DNA of 64,000 nucleotides from Campanula takesimana (taxonomy: Eukaryota; Streptophyta; Magnoliopsida; Asterales; Campanulaceae), in contig JAOWBW010000322.1 of the NCBI GenBank assembly GCA_026119855.1, positions 186,001 through 250,000 of the forward strand, given 5' to 3'. Both the position numbers and the translations under genes were made by a program. Below, piece by piece: positions 21,449 through 33,573 of the stretch. The notes below the pieces were generated by a model. It searched no databases and had not been told where the DNA came from. It was given only the letters and a program-made list of their open reading frames with translations. Numbering within the stretch: position 1 is the first letter of the stretch; each line of letters starts with the position of its first letter.

Positions 21449-24281
21449 GAGCCCCTCGGCAACGATACTTATGGAAGAAGTAACGTCGTCGATAGAAAAG
21501 ACACCATTTAGAACTTTGGGTACGGTCGTGCTATAAAGCTGCCTACGTATCCTCTGGAAAGGAATTAGACCAAACGTAGTTCGACTCCGAAAACACGAAA
21601 AAACGGTGGTTTTAGGTATTTTGGAAATCATTTTGAAAGCAAAATTGCGGTAAGTAAAGTTTAGAGTTTAGAGAGTAACCCATACTGAGGAATCAATGTC
21701 CTTGACCCAATTCTGAATATGCCCTCTGTTGTTGATGGAGCGTCGCGGTTGACGGTGTTGCTGGTGCAGACTGTGTTGCAGACTGTGTTGAAGTTGTTGG
21801 GGAATATCCTCAATCAATGCTCCTACATTGAGAGTACTGGATATTAACCTTTTTCAATAGTTGATTGAAAGTACTGGATCCCTGGATGTTCTCTTTCAAT
21901 GGCTGATCGAAAGTACTGAACATGTCCTCTTCCAATTCCTCATTGAAAGTACTGGACGGTTTTGATGTAGATGTAGACTTCTGAATGTCCTCATCAATGG
22001 TTGATCGAACGTACTGGACATTATCCTCTTCCAATTCCTCATTGAAAGTCCTGGATGCAGAAACTCTGAATTTGATGTTGATTTGTAGACTTCTGAATGT
22101 CCTCGTCAATGGTTGATCAAACGTACTGGACATTATCCTCTTCCAATGCTCCCACATTGAAAGTCCTGGATGTAGAAACTCTGAATTTGATGTTGATTTG
22201 TAGACTTCGGAATGTCCTCGTCAATGGTTGATCGAACGTACTGGACATTATCCTCTTCCAATGCTCCCACATTGAAATTCCTGGATGCAGAAACTCTGAA
22301 TTTGATGTTGATTTGTAGACTTCTGAATGTCCTCGTCAATGGTTGATCGAACGTACTGGACATTATCCTCTTCCAATGCTCCTACATTGAAAGTCCTGGA
22401 TGCAGAAACTCTTTGATTTGGTGTAGACTTGTAGACTTCTGAATATCCTCGATCAATCAGTTCATGGAGCTGATTGAAGGTGCTGGATATTATCCTCTTT
22501 CAATGCTCCTACAATGAAAGTACTGGATGCTGAATTTTTATGACTGAATTCTCTGCGGGGATCATCTGATCGCTGCTGAATTTTTCTTTTTCTTTTTGAG
22601 CACGGATTGGTTTCTGTGTACCTGTTCATTCAACAAGTAAAACCTATTCTAGCAAGCAATTTAGTTTTGATTTTATCTTTAGATTAGACTCATGCGGCGG
22701 TGACAAATTTATGTGCCTGCATGGTCGGTCAACCTTGGTGTAAGTAGTGTGAATAGCATGGATTCGCGATGGGATGTTTATTGGTGATGAACTGTATGTA
22801 TTGATTTGTGTGTGTGTGTGGGGACCTGTTTTGACAAGTTGAGACCTAATCAGGTTTTCTGCAGAGGTGATGCTACGGAGTTTCCTTGATGGTTGTCTCG
22901 TTTGAGACTCTTTCGCCTTGTGCAAAATGATTCGTCCAGATCGTTCCTTTGGTCATGTCATGTCAAGGGAGGCGACTATTTGTCTGACAACCAATGATGT
23001 GCATGCTCTAAGTAGGCTAGGCGTACTTTTGAATCACTCTAGAATTCCATGTCCGAAGAGTCTCCAGTGAAGGCGATGAGAAACATTATCTATTCCCCCA
23101 TGTTGATTTCATGCTTTGGTCTAAGTCAAACCCCAAGAATCTTGTATGTTGTAGATGACTTCGTGAACAGGCTTATGAGGCTGTTTGGACTTGAAAAAGA
23201 GTGCTCTCCCGCTTGATTGATTTAAGGAAAGAGGAAGGTTGAAGAAGAAATGATTTGAAGAATGTTCTCCCTATTTTTTTATTTTTTTTATTTTTTTTGT
23301 GACGCACCCTGATTTTTGCCTAGACCGCCCTTTCGGTTTTTCAATCTAGAGGGCATCTCTTTTGCGTCTTTTTTTTTTTTGACAGAGTATGTACTCGAAG
23401 ATGACTCAGATGAGAGAGGAGAGTAGTTTTGTCTCTTATTGGGGGAGAGACATGCAAGATTTTTGGGTTTGAATGTATTAGGCATTTTAGCTATCGACTT
23501 GGCTTTCGGGAAATGTATTCCATGCATCAACTCAATGAGGATAACGCACTTTGTAATGAGAGTTAGAGGCGAAGATGATAGCCCCTAGTGCGGATTTACT
23601 TTGACGAGTTCGTATATCTTGAACAGGAATTGGAAGGGGACGAAAGAATAAAAGCCCCTAGCCTTGATGCTTGGATTTCAAAAAGAAGTGTATGAGAGAG
23701 GAAGCCCTTAGACTCAACAGTGAACGCTACTTGGCTCAAAGTACTAGAAAGATAGTTCTACCTTTAATGGACCCTAGTATTTATTTTTGATGTTTTAATT
23801 GTTTGTTCAATTCATTCTTTCAAGTGAATCATCTAGAAATGTCTTGACAAGTTTTGAGGAGAGGGCCTAATCATTAGTGCGCTCTTCGGATTTCTTCATG
23901 AGTGATATCTACGAATGATGGAGACGGTCTTTAAGTTAGGAATCTCATTTTTTCTTCATTTGGATTTGATCTTCGTTGTAGGAGGAAATAAGAGGCCCCC
24001 TTTTTGACTTCATTATGTGTGGTTGAAACTCCTTCTTAGTGGGGTTATGAAAGCTTGAGAGTTTTTTTTTTTTTTTTTTTTGACTCTCAAAGCTTAAATT
24101 GAGTAGCCCCACTTTTCTTTGGGAATGATAACGCCTTTGACTTTCTTCCATTGTGGTCCTTCGACTTCTGCCATGAGTGCGGTGATAGTAATGTGTAGCC
24201 CCTAGGCTTTCTTCTCAAAACTCGTTTAGACATTTCTATTATCAATTGCAAGGTTTTAGATTAATGACATTTATTGTTTGC
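21449..24281 (-). mobile_element. Tat-type element 3' untranslated region
   Basis: A long non-coding region lies between the gag remnant and the 3' LTR (minus sense), with 115-bp tandem repeats at about 21815-22520. A long 3' UTR with tandem repeats is characteristic of the Tat/Ogre lineage. Minus-strand frames here are open only because the repeat unit lacks stops in one frame. Confidence 0.6.
21815..22520 (-). repeat. 115-bp tandem repeat array in the Tat-type 3' UTR
   Basis: About six units are present, the central ones highly similar. The phrase GTTGATTTGTAGACTT starts at 22077, 22192 and 22307, an exact period of 115. Outer units are diverged or shortened. Confidence 0.85.
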
Positions 24282-24286
24282 GGATC

Positions 24287-25748
24287 TGTTGGTCCCAGAG
24301 GGCAACAAGGGTATAGAACCGCTAGAGGGGGGGTGAATAGCGGTCCGAAACTTTTTCGAAAATACCCTTAAAATCAACCGAGTACTTATCAGTTTGGCCA
24401 ACTGCGGTTCAAAGCACAAGAACCGAACTAATAAAATGCACAGCGGAGTTTGCGGTTTTGGCCAAATATGTCAGTTAAAGAGTTGGGAGGTTTGACTCGG
24501 GTTGAGAAAACACTATGATGCAACAGAATAGTTAAACTTAAAGTTTAAAGGAAAACACAGTTCATCTTTCAAGTCATTTCGTATATGGAAACAAGTTCAA
24601 GACCACAAACAAGAAAGATAAATATCAAGACAGAAAATAAAGATCCAACACACAAATTGAAGAGGTTCGTTCTTAAATGAACTACGTCCTCTACCTAGAT
24701 GGTTAGTCTAGGATTTTCTAATAGCTATGAGACTTGTATTAATTTAGAGGAGGTTTTACAAGATGAATCTAAACTCTAAACAATAAGTCTAACCTAAGCT
24801 ATAATAACAACCGGTGTTTTCGAAGTATATAATCTATGTGATCATATAAATCGGGTGTGTGTGTGAAAAGAAATCAAATGCTCTAAGTATCTAAATGATG
24901 GTTGAGCAAATGGAATTCTTTCGGTGTAAAGGCTAAGTATGAATGGTTGTTAGGCTTGAAGCTTTTGATGAAGAACTGGGTTTGCAATGGAGATGGTTTG
25001 AAGATATGAATATCTGGGTTTAAATCTTCAAAGCAAACTTGAATACTTGGGAATGAATCTCTTGAAGCTCAGCAACCTTCATTGTTGAATAATGAAGGCT
25101 ATTTATAGGCAGAGCACCCTTGTGACCGTTGGGTAAAGATTTGAATCAAATCTGAAGGGTACAGTGCTGTCGAAATCCCATTGGTTGAGCTGTCATTTTC
25201 GTCCTTGGTTTTGTCTTGTAGTCCTAGGTAGTTGTTGCACCACTACCTGACAATTGTCCTTTGTTGCAGAAAGGACTAACGGTAAACAATTCAAACTGAT
25301 GGACAAACCGACATTCCTTGCAGAAACTCCAAGTTAACTTAGAGTTATTTTGACATGACATAACTACATCCTTTTATGGTCAAAAAGGGAATGTTTGTCT
25401 AAGGAATAAATGACATCTCTTTAATTCTTCAATAACTGCTCTTCGGTTTCACCAAGCATAGGGGCGGTTTGAAGAATGATCTTGATGAGCGGTTTCATCA
25501 AACATGCAGACTGCAGTTTGATGAAAAATGAAGGGTTCCATGCTGGCGGTCTCAAGAAGACGGATTGAAGCACTAAACCGCTAATGATACAACCGAACTA
25601 TACTCAGCCTAGACAATCAAAAATCTAGAAATGGACTTATCTAAAAATTGAAGTATAACTTCATTACATGCGGTCCCAAAGTCCATAAAAAGACACGTGG
25701 CATGGATCAATCAAATTAAGGTGGGTGTACTAACAATGAATCCTAACA
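24287..25748 (-). mobile_element. Solo copia-type LTR with 5-bp TSD
   Basis: It begins TGTTGGTCCCAG and ends CCTAACA (short inverted ends), flanked by GGATC on both sides (24282-24286 and 25749-25753). Minus orientation is inferred from the TATAAATAG near 25095-25087, and from the CCGCTATTCACCCCCC-type phrase near the 3' end, common in plant copia elements. No internal domain remains. A cluster of GCGGTTT words and an imperfect palindrome (TTTCATCAAAC ... GTTTGATGAAA, 25495-25528) lie upstream of its TATA. Confidence 0.85.
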
Positions 25749-25753
25749 GGATC

Positions 25754-26136
25754 CATTTCATGAATTAGAGAGAAATTCAAAAGGTAGAACGACCTTAGAG
25801 AAGTGTATAGGAAAATGGAATGAATTTTATTAATATATGAATTCAAAACAGACTCGATAGTTTAGTTGACACAAACTAGAGAAGGGGGAGATGGACTAGA
25901 ATGACAGAACGACTCTTCGAGTACACACTAGGAAGTTAAACCTATTCTATTTCTAAGGAGAAAGGGAGAGGATAGTTGTAGCCTCAAAGCGGTTGACCTT
26001 GATTTCTTCTTGAGGCTTCATTCTTCTTCACGTCTCTAGGGGAGCGGATTGGTTATGACATTCGGCACTTCAAGTTCCTTGTTGTCAATGAGATCTTGGA
26101 TCACATCCTTCAAATGGTGACAAGAGTCGGTGTCAT
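25754..26136 (-). pseudogene. Tat-type gag remnant
   Basis: On the minus strand from 26136 a frame reads NDTDSCHHLKDVIQDLIDNK, then ELEVPNVITNPLP. It resembles the gag C-terminal zinc-binding segment with the (H)HLK-IQDLID phrase of Tat/Ogre elements. It stops soon after, near 26030. The 5' part is replaced by the copia LTR at 26137. Downstream sequence to 25754 is non-coding and belongs to the same element. Confidence 0.55.
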
Positions 26137-27520
26137 TGTTGGTAGTGGTGCCCTAGGCACGTTTAATAAACGTTGTAATTGTTATCATTTATTTCATATC
26201 AATAAAGAGATGTTTTGATTATTATTGTTGTTCATGTTTACTTATAATAATCTCTGTCCCTAGTACTTGTTAAGCACTAGTATAAAGGCTAAATGATCAT
26301 GGGATGATCATGTTAGATTTTTGGGTACTTGTTTGGAACAAGGTACTGGACATGACCCGCTGTATGAGATTTATGTCATGGTCTATGTCGAACATATATC
26401 TCATATTAGTTATGTCATTTGAATCCTTAGACATGAAGTTATTATAGTCTTCCACTTGATGAACATTATGTTTGACATATTCAAACGCTACCTTTAACCG
26501 AGTAGTTATAAATGATATGATTGGCATAATCGGATTCACGTAGGGAAGAATAATAAGCTAAATGGATTTGTCCCTCTTCGGAGAGATGTCAAGCTTGGGC
26601 CTCTCGTAGGAATGATATTGATGAAAATGTTCGGCCGGACTCAAATGAATTGATTAGATCAATGTCATTTGTATTATCAACATATTCGGAATCGAGAAAG
26701 TATTGAACAAAACAAGTTGACTTGTTGACCATGACTTGTGTTCAATGACATCGTGGACAAAAGGATTGTGACATATTCTAAAGGAATGCGAACTTGTATC
26801 TAGTTATACTATTTAGGTAGGTATGGCGGTTTGCTAGAACCTAATCATATCTTATGGTTTCATGTTTGAACCCATTGCCAACTTAGTATAATCCTAGAGG
26901 GTCACACACAATAGAACGAATCTTTAAAAGGACTAAATTGAAATTTTTCAGAAATTCTGGCCAGGCGGGCGACCGCCCAAAAGGAGCCGGGCGACCGCCC
27001 AAAGTTGGGCGACCGCACAGCCTTCTTTGGGCGGCCGCACAGTGCTGTCGGCAGAAACTTTCCTAATTCGATTAGGAGAAGTTTTTGACACAAGTTTCCT
27101 ATTTGGAATAGGTCTAGCTTGTGTATAAAAAGGGGATTTCGGCCAGAACTTCAGCCATAGCTTTGTGTGAGTCTCCAAAGAGTTTGAGAGAGGTTTTATT
27201 TTGTTCTAAGACATCTTAGATTGAAGAACAAAATAATACACAAATAAAATTCCATATAGTCATATTAAATTATGAAAGTGTGATTCATAATATTTGGTCT
27301 AGCAACCAAGATCAAGAAGCTCCTTGATATTCGTTCGTGGTGTGGATACCGCTAGAGGGTGAAGCTCTTACTTTCATTGTGATCAAGCTTCAAATCTCCA
27401 CCAAGATCAAAGCTAGAATTCAAAGTCATCAAGGGTTAGTTTTTTCCTCTATTCATATTGTTGTATTTGATTTAATCATATGAACGGATCTATCGGCTTT
27501 TGGGTTTCATAAAATTTTAA
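26137..27520 (+). mobile_element. copia-type LTR (family related to 57088-58170)
   Basis: It starts TGTTGGTAGTGGTGCCCTAG and shares landmarks with the minus-strand LTR at 57088-58170: GCCCTAG near the start, the GTCCCTAG(T/C)ACTT phrase, CTCATA next to GACATGA, and TAATCCTA followed by GGGTCACACACAATAGAAC. A TATA box candidate (TATAAAAAGGGG) lies near 27124. About 80 nt upstream are four 12-nt words of the GGGCGACCGCCC type. The right boundary is uncertain: the sequence runs into Tekay gag at about 27521 with no recognisable LTR end. Confidence 0.65.
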
Positions 27521-28186
27521 ATGCTATATTTAGAGTCGATGGAGAAAATATTTGATGTCTTGAGATGTACAGATGAAGAACAAGTCAGGTTTGCTACCTA
27601 TAAACTGAGTGGAGCTGCTGAGCACTGGTGGAGAGCTTTGAAAGCAAATTGGGATGAGAATCATGTAGCCTATACTTGGGAAAATTTTATGAGGAAGTTC
27701 AAGGAGCATTTCATTCCTCGAGTAGATCAAGACAAGAAGGAATGGAGTTTCTTAACTTGGAGCAGAACATTATGTTTGTGGCTCAGTATACGTCCAAATT
27801 CACGGAGTTATCTAGGTATTGCACTCACTTGGTGGCAACTGAGGAAAGGAAGGCGACTAGATTTGTAAAGGGTTTGAAAACTGTGATTCGAAGTCAACTA
27901 GTATCCCACAAGTTGCAAGATTTTCAAGATGCTGTTGATAGAGCATATCAGGTGGAGCATGATATAGAGGAATATAAGAGGAAAATTGAATTGGCAGGGA
28001 TAGGAAGACAAGGACAAGGAAGACCTCAACCACAGCATGGTGATAGTCGAGGAGGTCAGGGAACACCATCACAATTTAGAAGTCAACCGCAAGGGCAACC
28101 AATTATCAGAAATCAAGGTAATGTCCCGGGAAATCAAGGTAGAAGAATATGTAATTACTGTTTGAAGGAAGGGCACACTGAAGAGC
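27521..28186 (+). pseudogene. Tekay-type gag, 5'-truncated, part 1
   Basis: Two overlapping frames (27521-27868 and 27676-28186) encode gag of a chromovirus of the Tekay/Del lineage (LSGAAEHWWRALKANWDENH, FVKGLKTVIRSQLV), ending with the zinc-knuckle start CNYCLKEGH. A 1-nt deletion near 27740 splits the frame. Gag forms the virus-like particle that packages element RNA. The N-terminal part and 5' LTR are missing because the copia LTR abuts at 27520. The knuckle is broken by a solo LTR at 28187 and resumes at 30810. Confidence 0.85.
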
Positions 28187-30804
28187 TTTCGCGCCCCGAC
28201 CCGTGGTCCTACTTGGCCCCACGTCCGGGACACGCACGGAAGACGTCATAAAACAATTTAAAGGAAATTTTTCGAAATATACTTTCATAAAAAGGATCAC
28301 ACGACCAACACAACTACTTGAAACTTGACTTGAAGTCATAAAACAAACCAACTTTCACAACGAGTACTGAGCCACTTGGCCACAACTTTACTTACAAATA
28401 TACAACACCGACATCTACTAAAAGAGATGATACAAAACTAAGTCACGGGTACACTACCCAAAAGGTGTTACATTTACATAATGTATCCTTTAACATACAC
28501 ACCACTTCCCAAAAGTCTTACCAAAGATCCTCTTCCCGACGTCCTCCCTGTGTGTGAACTATCCCCTGGGCTCCTTATCTAAAACGGTAAACAAATAAGG
28601 GTTGAGAATAAATCTCAGTAAGTTACTAAAATGCAACTACATTACATGCTTATATGATAAACATAAAGGAACAATGTCACAAATGATCATATAGCATATA
28701 GCACATAATATGAGAGGCTCCCTATCGCCAACCGTCCCATACCGGTTGGAAATAACGACCAACTCATCATACAACACATAGTGTAGGAGTAAACACTCCT
28801 ACGAGGATACCAAGCCAAGGTTTACCGAAATAACATGATCATCAGAGAAAACCATCTGAGAAAACCATCTGAATAACCATCTGAGAAGACCATCTGTCTG
28901 AAACCATCTGAGCAGCATAAATAGCTCAAGCCGGGATCCCGAAAACCAAACCATATCCAACAGAGCCAAAGTAACAACGGGCAGCATCAATAGCTGAAAC
29001 AGGTTCCGGAACCATATAACATAACAACAACAATAGTGGGAGAAAATGACACAAAGTCATACCCCTAAATGCTCACGCGAGGGAGCGAGTTCATCCCATC
29101 CAAGGCCAATCTGGACTGAGGGAATAGGACCAGTGGAAAAGCCTTATAGTGAACTTGGCTAGTGTGCCACTATAATGCTTTCCACCTCCACTCGATAACA
29201 CACAAACCAGCTGGAATTTCAACAAAGAGCACAGTAATAAATACTTGCTAAAACAACAACCAGGGCATGATTCCATAGAAGGAAACCACACAAGCTCATC
29301 ATAGAGAAGTAAACACGTTTTCACAAAAATGTGCACAATCTTGACATTAAGTCACCACACAATCCATCTACACAATCACATTAAGTCAAACCCGATCACA
29401 AAGGACCAATTCTATCATTTTGATACCTCATAACAATTATCTAGGCATCCTAGGACATCGCCTAAGACCTAGCCCAATACTTAACGAAAAACAAACAAGT
29501 TGTTAAAACTCAGACTGCTCGGCCGCTCTACTTACTTGACTCTGCCGAGCGGATCGGTCGAGTCCTTTACTTTGATCGGCCGCTCTCCTAGAACTCAACA
29601 TTCGATAATAAGGGGATCGGCCGCTCTAATTTACTGACTCGGCCGCTCTACTGCAGAATGGCCAATTCGCAGGAAAAACCTAACAAAGTTCACTTTCATT
29701 ACCAAGTTGTTACCCAATCCTAAAGCACAACAACATCCCATACCAACCTCATCTAGCATATACCCATAATAATAAAAGTTATTACTACTCCCTCCGTCCC
29801 AAATTTACAAGTATAATAAAAGTTATTACTACTCCCTCCCTCCCAAATTTACAAGTATATATAAAAGTTATTACTACTCCCTCCGTCCCAAATTTACAAG
29901 TATAATAAAAGTTATTACTACTCCCTCCGTCCCAAATTTACAAGTATAATAAAAGTTATTACTACTCCCTCCATCCCAAATTTACAAGTATAATAAAAGT
30001 ATACCAAAACATCATTTCACCACATATTAAGCATATATAGCATGATTATGACCATTTTAACACTTAAATGGGGGATTAGTAACTTACCTATTTTTCGAAA
30101 ACGAGTCAAGAAAATTATATTGATCTGGTAGAAATACTCTACTCAACACCCTCAAAACTGATAAAAAAGGAACACCGAATCACTGTCGATACTGAACCAA
30201 GTATTCCATACGCACCAAACTTCTCTTAACTTGACTGAAGGGAAAATACTACAAAAACACACTTAGAACTATTTCTGTCGAGCATGGACATTATAAAAGT
30301 AAATCTTAAGTAGCCTAGTTGGTATGGGTGAGTCACAAAGCCAAACTTTAAGAAGCTTACACCACCTACTAAAACTTTGTAAAGCCACGTGAACAAGACT
30401 TGCTGGCCATTAATCGACTTTGCCAACAAGACAATTATAGCGGGTCCCATTAACTAAAAGGCTACACTTGAATAGTCTCTCAGTCCATGCCGTCCCATCT
30501 CACTATTTATTTTTTTTATTTTATCGATCTGTCCCAAAACATCGTGCTTAATTTCGGGATATTACATATTTTAGCTTCTACTCATGCTAGTTAATCATCT
30601 TGCAACTCAAATACTTTTTATTTAATATTTTAATAGATCAAGTAAGTCTTTTAAAATAATCAAACTAACACAAATAATCAAATAAAATGTGCAAATTCAT
30701 ATAATATGATGCAACACATAAAATGCGCACATAATTTTAAATTAAAATTCTCAAAATATAAAATAAATATAAAATAAATAAAAATGGATTTTGGGGTCGT
30801 TACA
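28187..30804 (-). mobile_element. Solo Tekay-type LTR inserted in gag, minus orientation
   Basis: On the minus strand it starts TGTAACGACCCCAAAA and ends near GCGCGAAA, matching the Tekay 3' LTR at 34439-36566 in reverse. It is flanked by AGAGC on both sides (28182-28186 and 30805-30809). Removing the LTR and one copy brings the gag zinc-knuckle frame back into register. Features inside: a five-unit 44-bp tandem array (29768-30003), a cluster of GATCGGCCGCTC words (29518-29649), and short AACCATCTGAG repeats (28845-28915). Confidence 0.9.
29768..30003. repeat. 44-bp tandem array carrying Stowaway-like ends inside an LTR
   Basis: Five units start CTCCCTCC at 29788, 29832, 29877, 29921 and 29965. 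Each contains CTCCCTCCGTCCCAAATTTA and a TAATAAAAGTTATTACTA spacer. The Tekay LTR at about 35035-35063 and the gypsy solo LTR at about 61645-61676 each carry a single complementary copy at the equivalent place. Confidence 0.9.
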
Positions 30805-30809
30805 AGAGC

Positions 30810-33573
30810 GATGTTGGAAGAAGCAGGGGAAGTGTATGAAATGTGGTCAGCTTGGCCATTTTCAGAAGGATTGTCCAAGAGTAAGGACTGTACCATATGG
30901 GAGTGGGGCAGGATCGTCTCAGGGTCAGAAGAGGGATGCCTCAGGGAAGCCTAAGGTGCAAGGTCGTGTTTTTGCTATCAATCAACAACAGGCTTCAAAT
31001 TCTTCTAACGTGATAGGAGGTATAATTTTCGTGTCTAGTTTGAGGGCACGTGCACTTATAGACCCTGGCTCTTCGCATTCTTATGTGTCTGTGCATTTTG
31101 CTTCTCGATTGCATGTTTCTTCTGAATCTCTACCTTATGTGTTAGAAGTGTCTACTCCAATAGGGGAGTGTTTGGTGACTAATAAGGTGTTACATGGCTG
31201 TGATGTGCATATTTGGGAGCATGTTTTATTTGATAATTTAGTTGTTTTGCCATTACAAGATTTTGATATTATCTTGGGAATGGATTGGTTGAGTAAATAC
31301 CATGCTTCAGTTGATTGTTATAAAAAGGTGGTTACAATTTCTATTCCTGATGTGCCTGAATTTACTTTTGAGGCTGTTTCTTTGGGTAAGGAAATTCGTA
31401 TTATTTCTTATGTGAAAGCTAGAAAGTTGTTGCATCGTGGTTGTACGGGGTATTTGGCTAGTGTTCTTGATATTACTAAAAAGTTGCCTGAAGTAGAGGA
31501 TGTGCATATTGTGAAAGAGTTTCCTGATGTGTTCTCTACTGAGTATTCTATGCCTCCTGATAGGGAGATCGAGTTTTGTATTGACTTACTTCCAAGTACT
31601 ACCCCGATATCTGAATCACCTTACAGAATGGCTCCAGCTGAATTAAAGGAGTTGAAAGTTCAATTGCAAGAGTTACTTGATAGGGGTTTCATTTGACCCA
31701 GTGTATCACCTTGGGGAGCTCATGTGTTGTTTGTAAAGAAGAAAGATGGGTCCTTGAGACTATGCATCGACTATAGAAAACTGAATCAGGTGACTGTAAA
31801 GAACAAATATCCTTTGCCTCACATTGATGATTTATTTGATCAACTCCAAGGGTCAGCTGTCTTTTCGAAGCTTGATTTGAGGAGTGGGTATCATCAGTTG
31901 AAGATTCACTCAGAAGACATTCCTAAGACTGCTTTCCGTAGTAGGTATGGTCATTATGAGTTTCTTGTTATGCCTTTCGGGTTAACAAACGCTCCAGCTG
32001 TTTTCATGGATATGATGAATCGGGTTTTCAAGCCTTATCTTGATTCTTTTGTGGTTGTGTTTATTGATGACATCCTGGTTTATTCTAAGTCTCGAGAAGA
32101 GCATGAGCAACACTTGCGAATGGTTCTATCTATTCTTCGGGAGAAGCAGTTGTTTGCAAAATTCAGTAAATGTGCTTTTTGGCTCGATGAAGTTTCTTTT
32201 TTGGGACATGTGGTTTCTAATAGAGGTATATCTGTTGATCCATCAAAAATTGAAGCTATTGTGAATTGGAAGAGGCCAGAATCAGTTACAGAAATTCAAA
32301 GTTTCATGGGATTAGCTGGGTACTACAGAAGATTCATTGAAGGGTTTTCTAAGATTGCTACACCGTTGACTCAGTTGACTCGAAAGAATGTGCCATATGT
32401 ATGGAATGATAAATGTCAAGTTAGTTTTGAAGAGTTAAAGAAGAGGTTGACCACCGCTCCTATTCTTGCGTTACCTAATGGGAATGATGAATTGGTAATT
32501 TATAGTGATGCTTCAAAAGAAGGCTTGGGGTGTGTTCTAATGCAAAGTGGGAAGGTAATTGCGTATGCTTCAAGAAAGTTAACACCTAGTGAGCAGAATT
32601 ACCCGACCCATGACATGGAGCTTGCAGCTATTATTTTTGCGTTACACAAATGAAAGCATTATATATATGGAGCAAAGATTGAGATTTTCACAGATCATCA
32701 GAGTTTGAAGTATCTTTTCTCTCAGAAAGAGTTGAATAATAGACAACGAAGATGGATGGAGCTGTTGAAGGATTATGATTGCACCATTTCTTATCATCCG
32801 GGCAAGGCGAATGTGGTAGCTGATGCTATTAGCCGGAAGTCTTATGTAGCTTCATTGATGGTGCAAGAATGGAAAATGTTAGAGGATACTCGAGATTGGT
32901 GTCCTTATGAGTCGAGGTATGGGTTATATTTGCGAATATCAGAATATTGTCAACCTTAATTCAACAAATCAAGGATGCTCAGAAAGATGACCTCGAGTTA
33001 GTAAAAATTATGGGAAAAATCAAAGATGGTAGATTTGAAGACTTTTCTCTCAGTTCTGAAGGAGTATTGACTTTCAGAGGTAGATTATGTGTTCCTAATG
33101 TTGATGGAATTAAACTTCAAGTTCTCGAGGAAGGCCATAAGTTGATGTATACTATTCATCCCGGGAGTACCAAAATGTATCAAGATTTGAAGCAACAGTT
33201 TTGGTGGAACAACATGAAGCGGGAAAGAGCGGATTATGTGTCGAAGTGTTTGACTTGTCAACAAGTGAAAGCTGAACATCAAAGGCCTGCGGGATTGCTT
33301 CAACCATTAGAAATTCCAGAATGGAAGTGGGAACATGTTACTATGGATTTTGTGACAGGGTTAACTCGTACTAGAAGAAGGCACGATGCAGTTTGGGTGA
33401 TCGTAGATAGATTGACAAAGTCTTCTCATTTCCTACCTATTGAGATTGGTTATTCTATGGAAAGGCTTGCTACTTTGTACATTAATGAGATAGTGAAGTT
33501 GCATGAAGTTCCAGTTAGCATTGTTTCTGATCGGGATCCTATATTCACTTCTCGGTTTTGGCAAGCATTTTAG
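30810..33573 (+). pseudogene. Tekay-type gag C-terminus, protease, RT, RNase H and integrase
   Basis: After the solo LTR the gag frame resumes with a CCHC knuckle (CMKCGQLGHFQKDC). A retropepsin follows (ALIDPGSSHSYVS; Pro replaces the usual Ser/Gly after the catalytic Asp), then reverse transcriptase (31724-32653: YRKLNQVTVKNKYPLP, SKLDLRSGYHQL, active site FIDDILVYS). RNase H follows (DASKEGLGCVL, FTDHQSLKYLF), then integrase (HPGSTKMYQDL, CLTCQQVKAEHQRPAGLLQP, MDFVTGL). Breaks: a TGA at 31694-31696, a TGA at 32651-32653, a 1-nt frameshift near 32930, and a TAG at 33571-33573. The stops fit C-to-T or G-to-A transitions. Protein function is lost. Confidence 0.92.

Noticed and set aside
21810..22363. 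Repetitive minus-strand frames resembling a repeat protein
   Set aside because: They follow a 115-bp tandem DNA repeat in a retrotransposon 3' UTR. The unit is not a multiple of 3, so the frame changes from unit to unit.
27427..27431. GTCAT as the right TSD of the copia LTR at 26137
   Set aside because: The left flank is also GTCAT, but no CA-type LTR end precedes this copy and LTR-like sequence appears to continue to about 27520, so the match may be chance.
28187..30804. 5' LTR of the Tekay element
   Set aside because: It is in the opposite orientation to the coding region, lies inside gag, and has its own 5-bp TSD.
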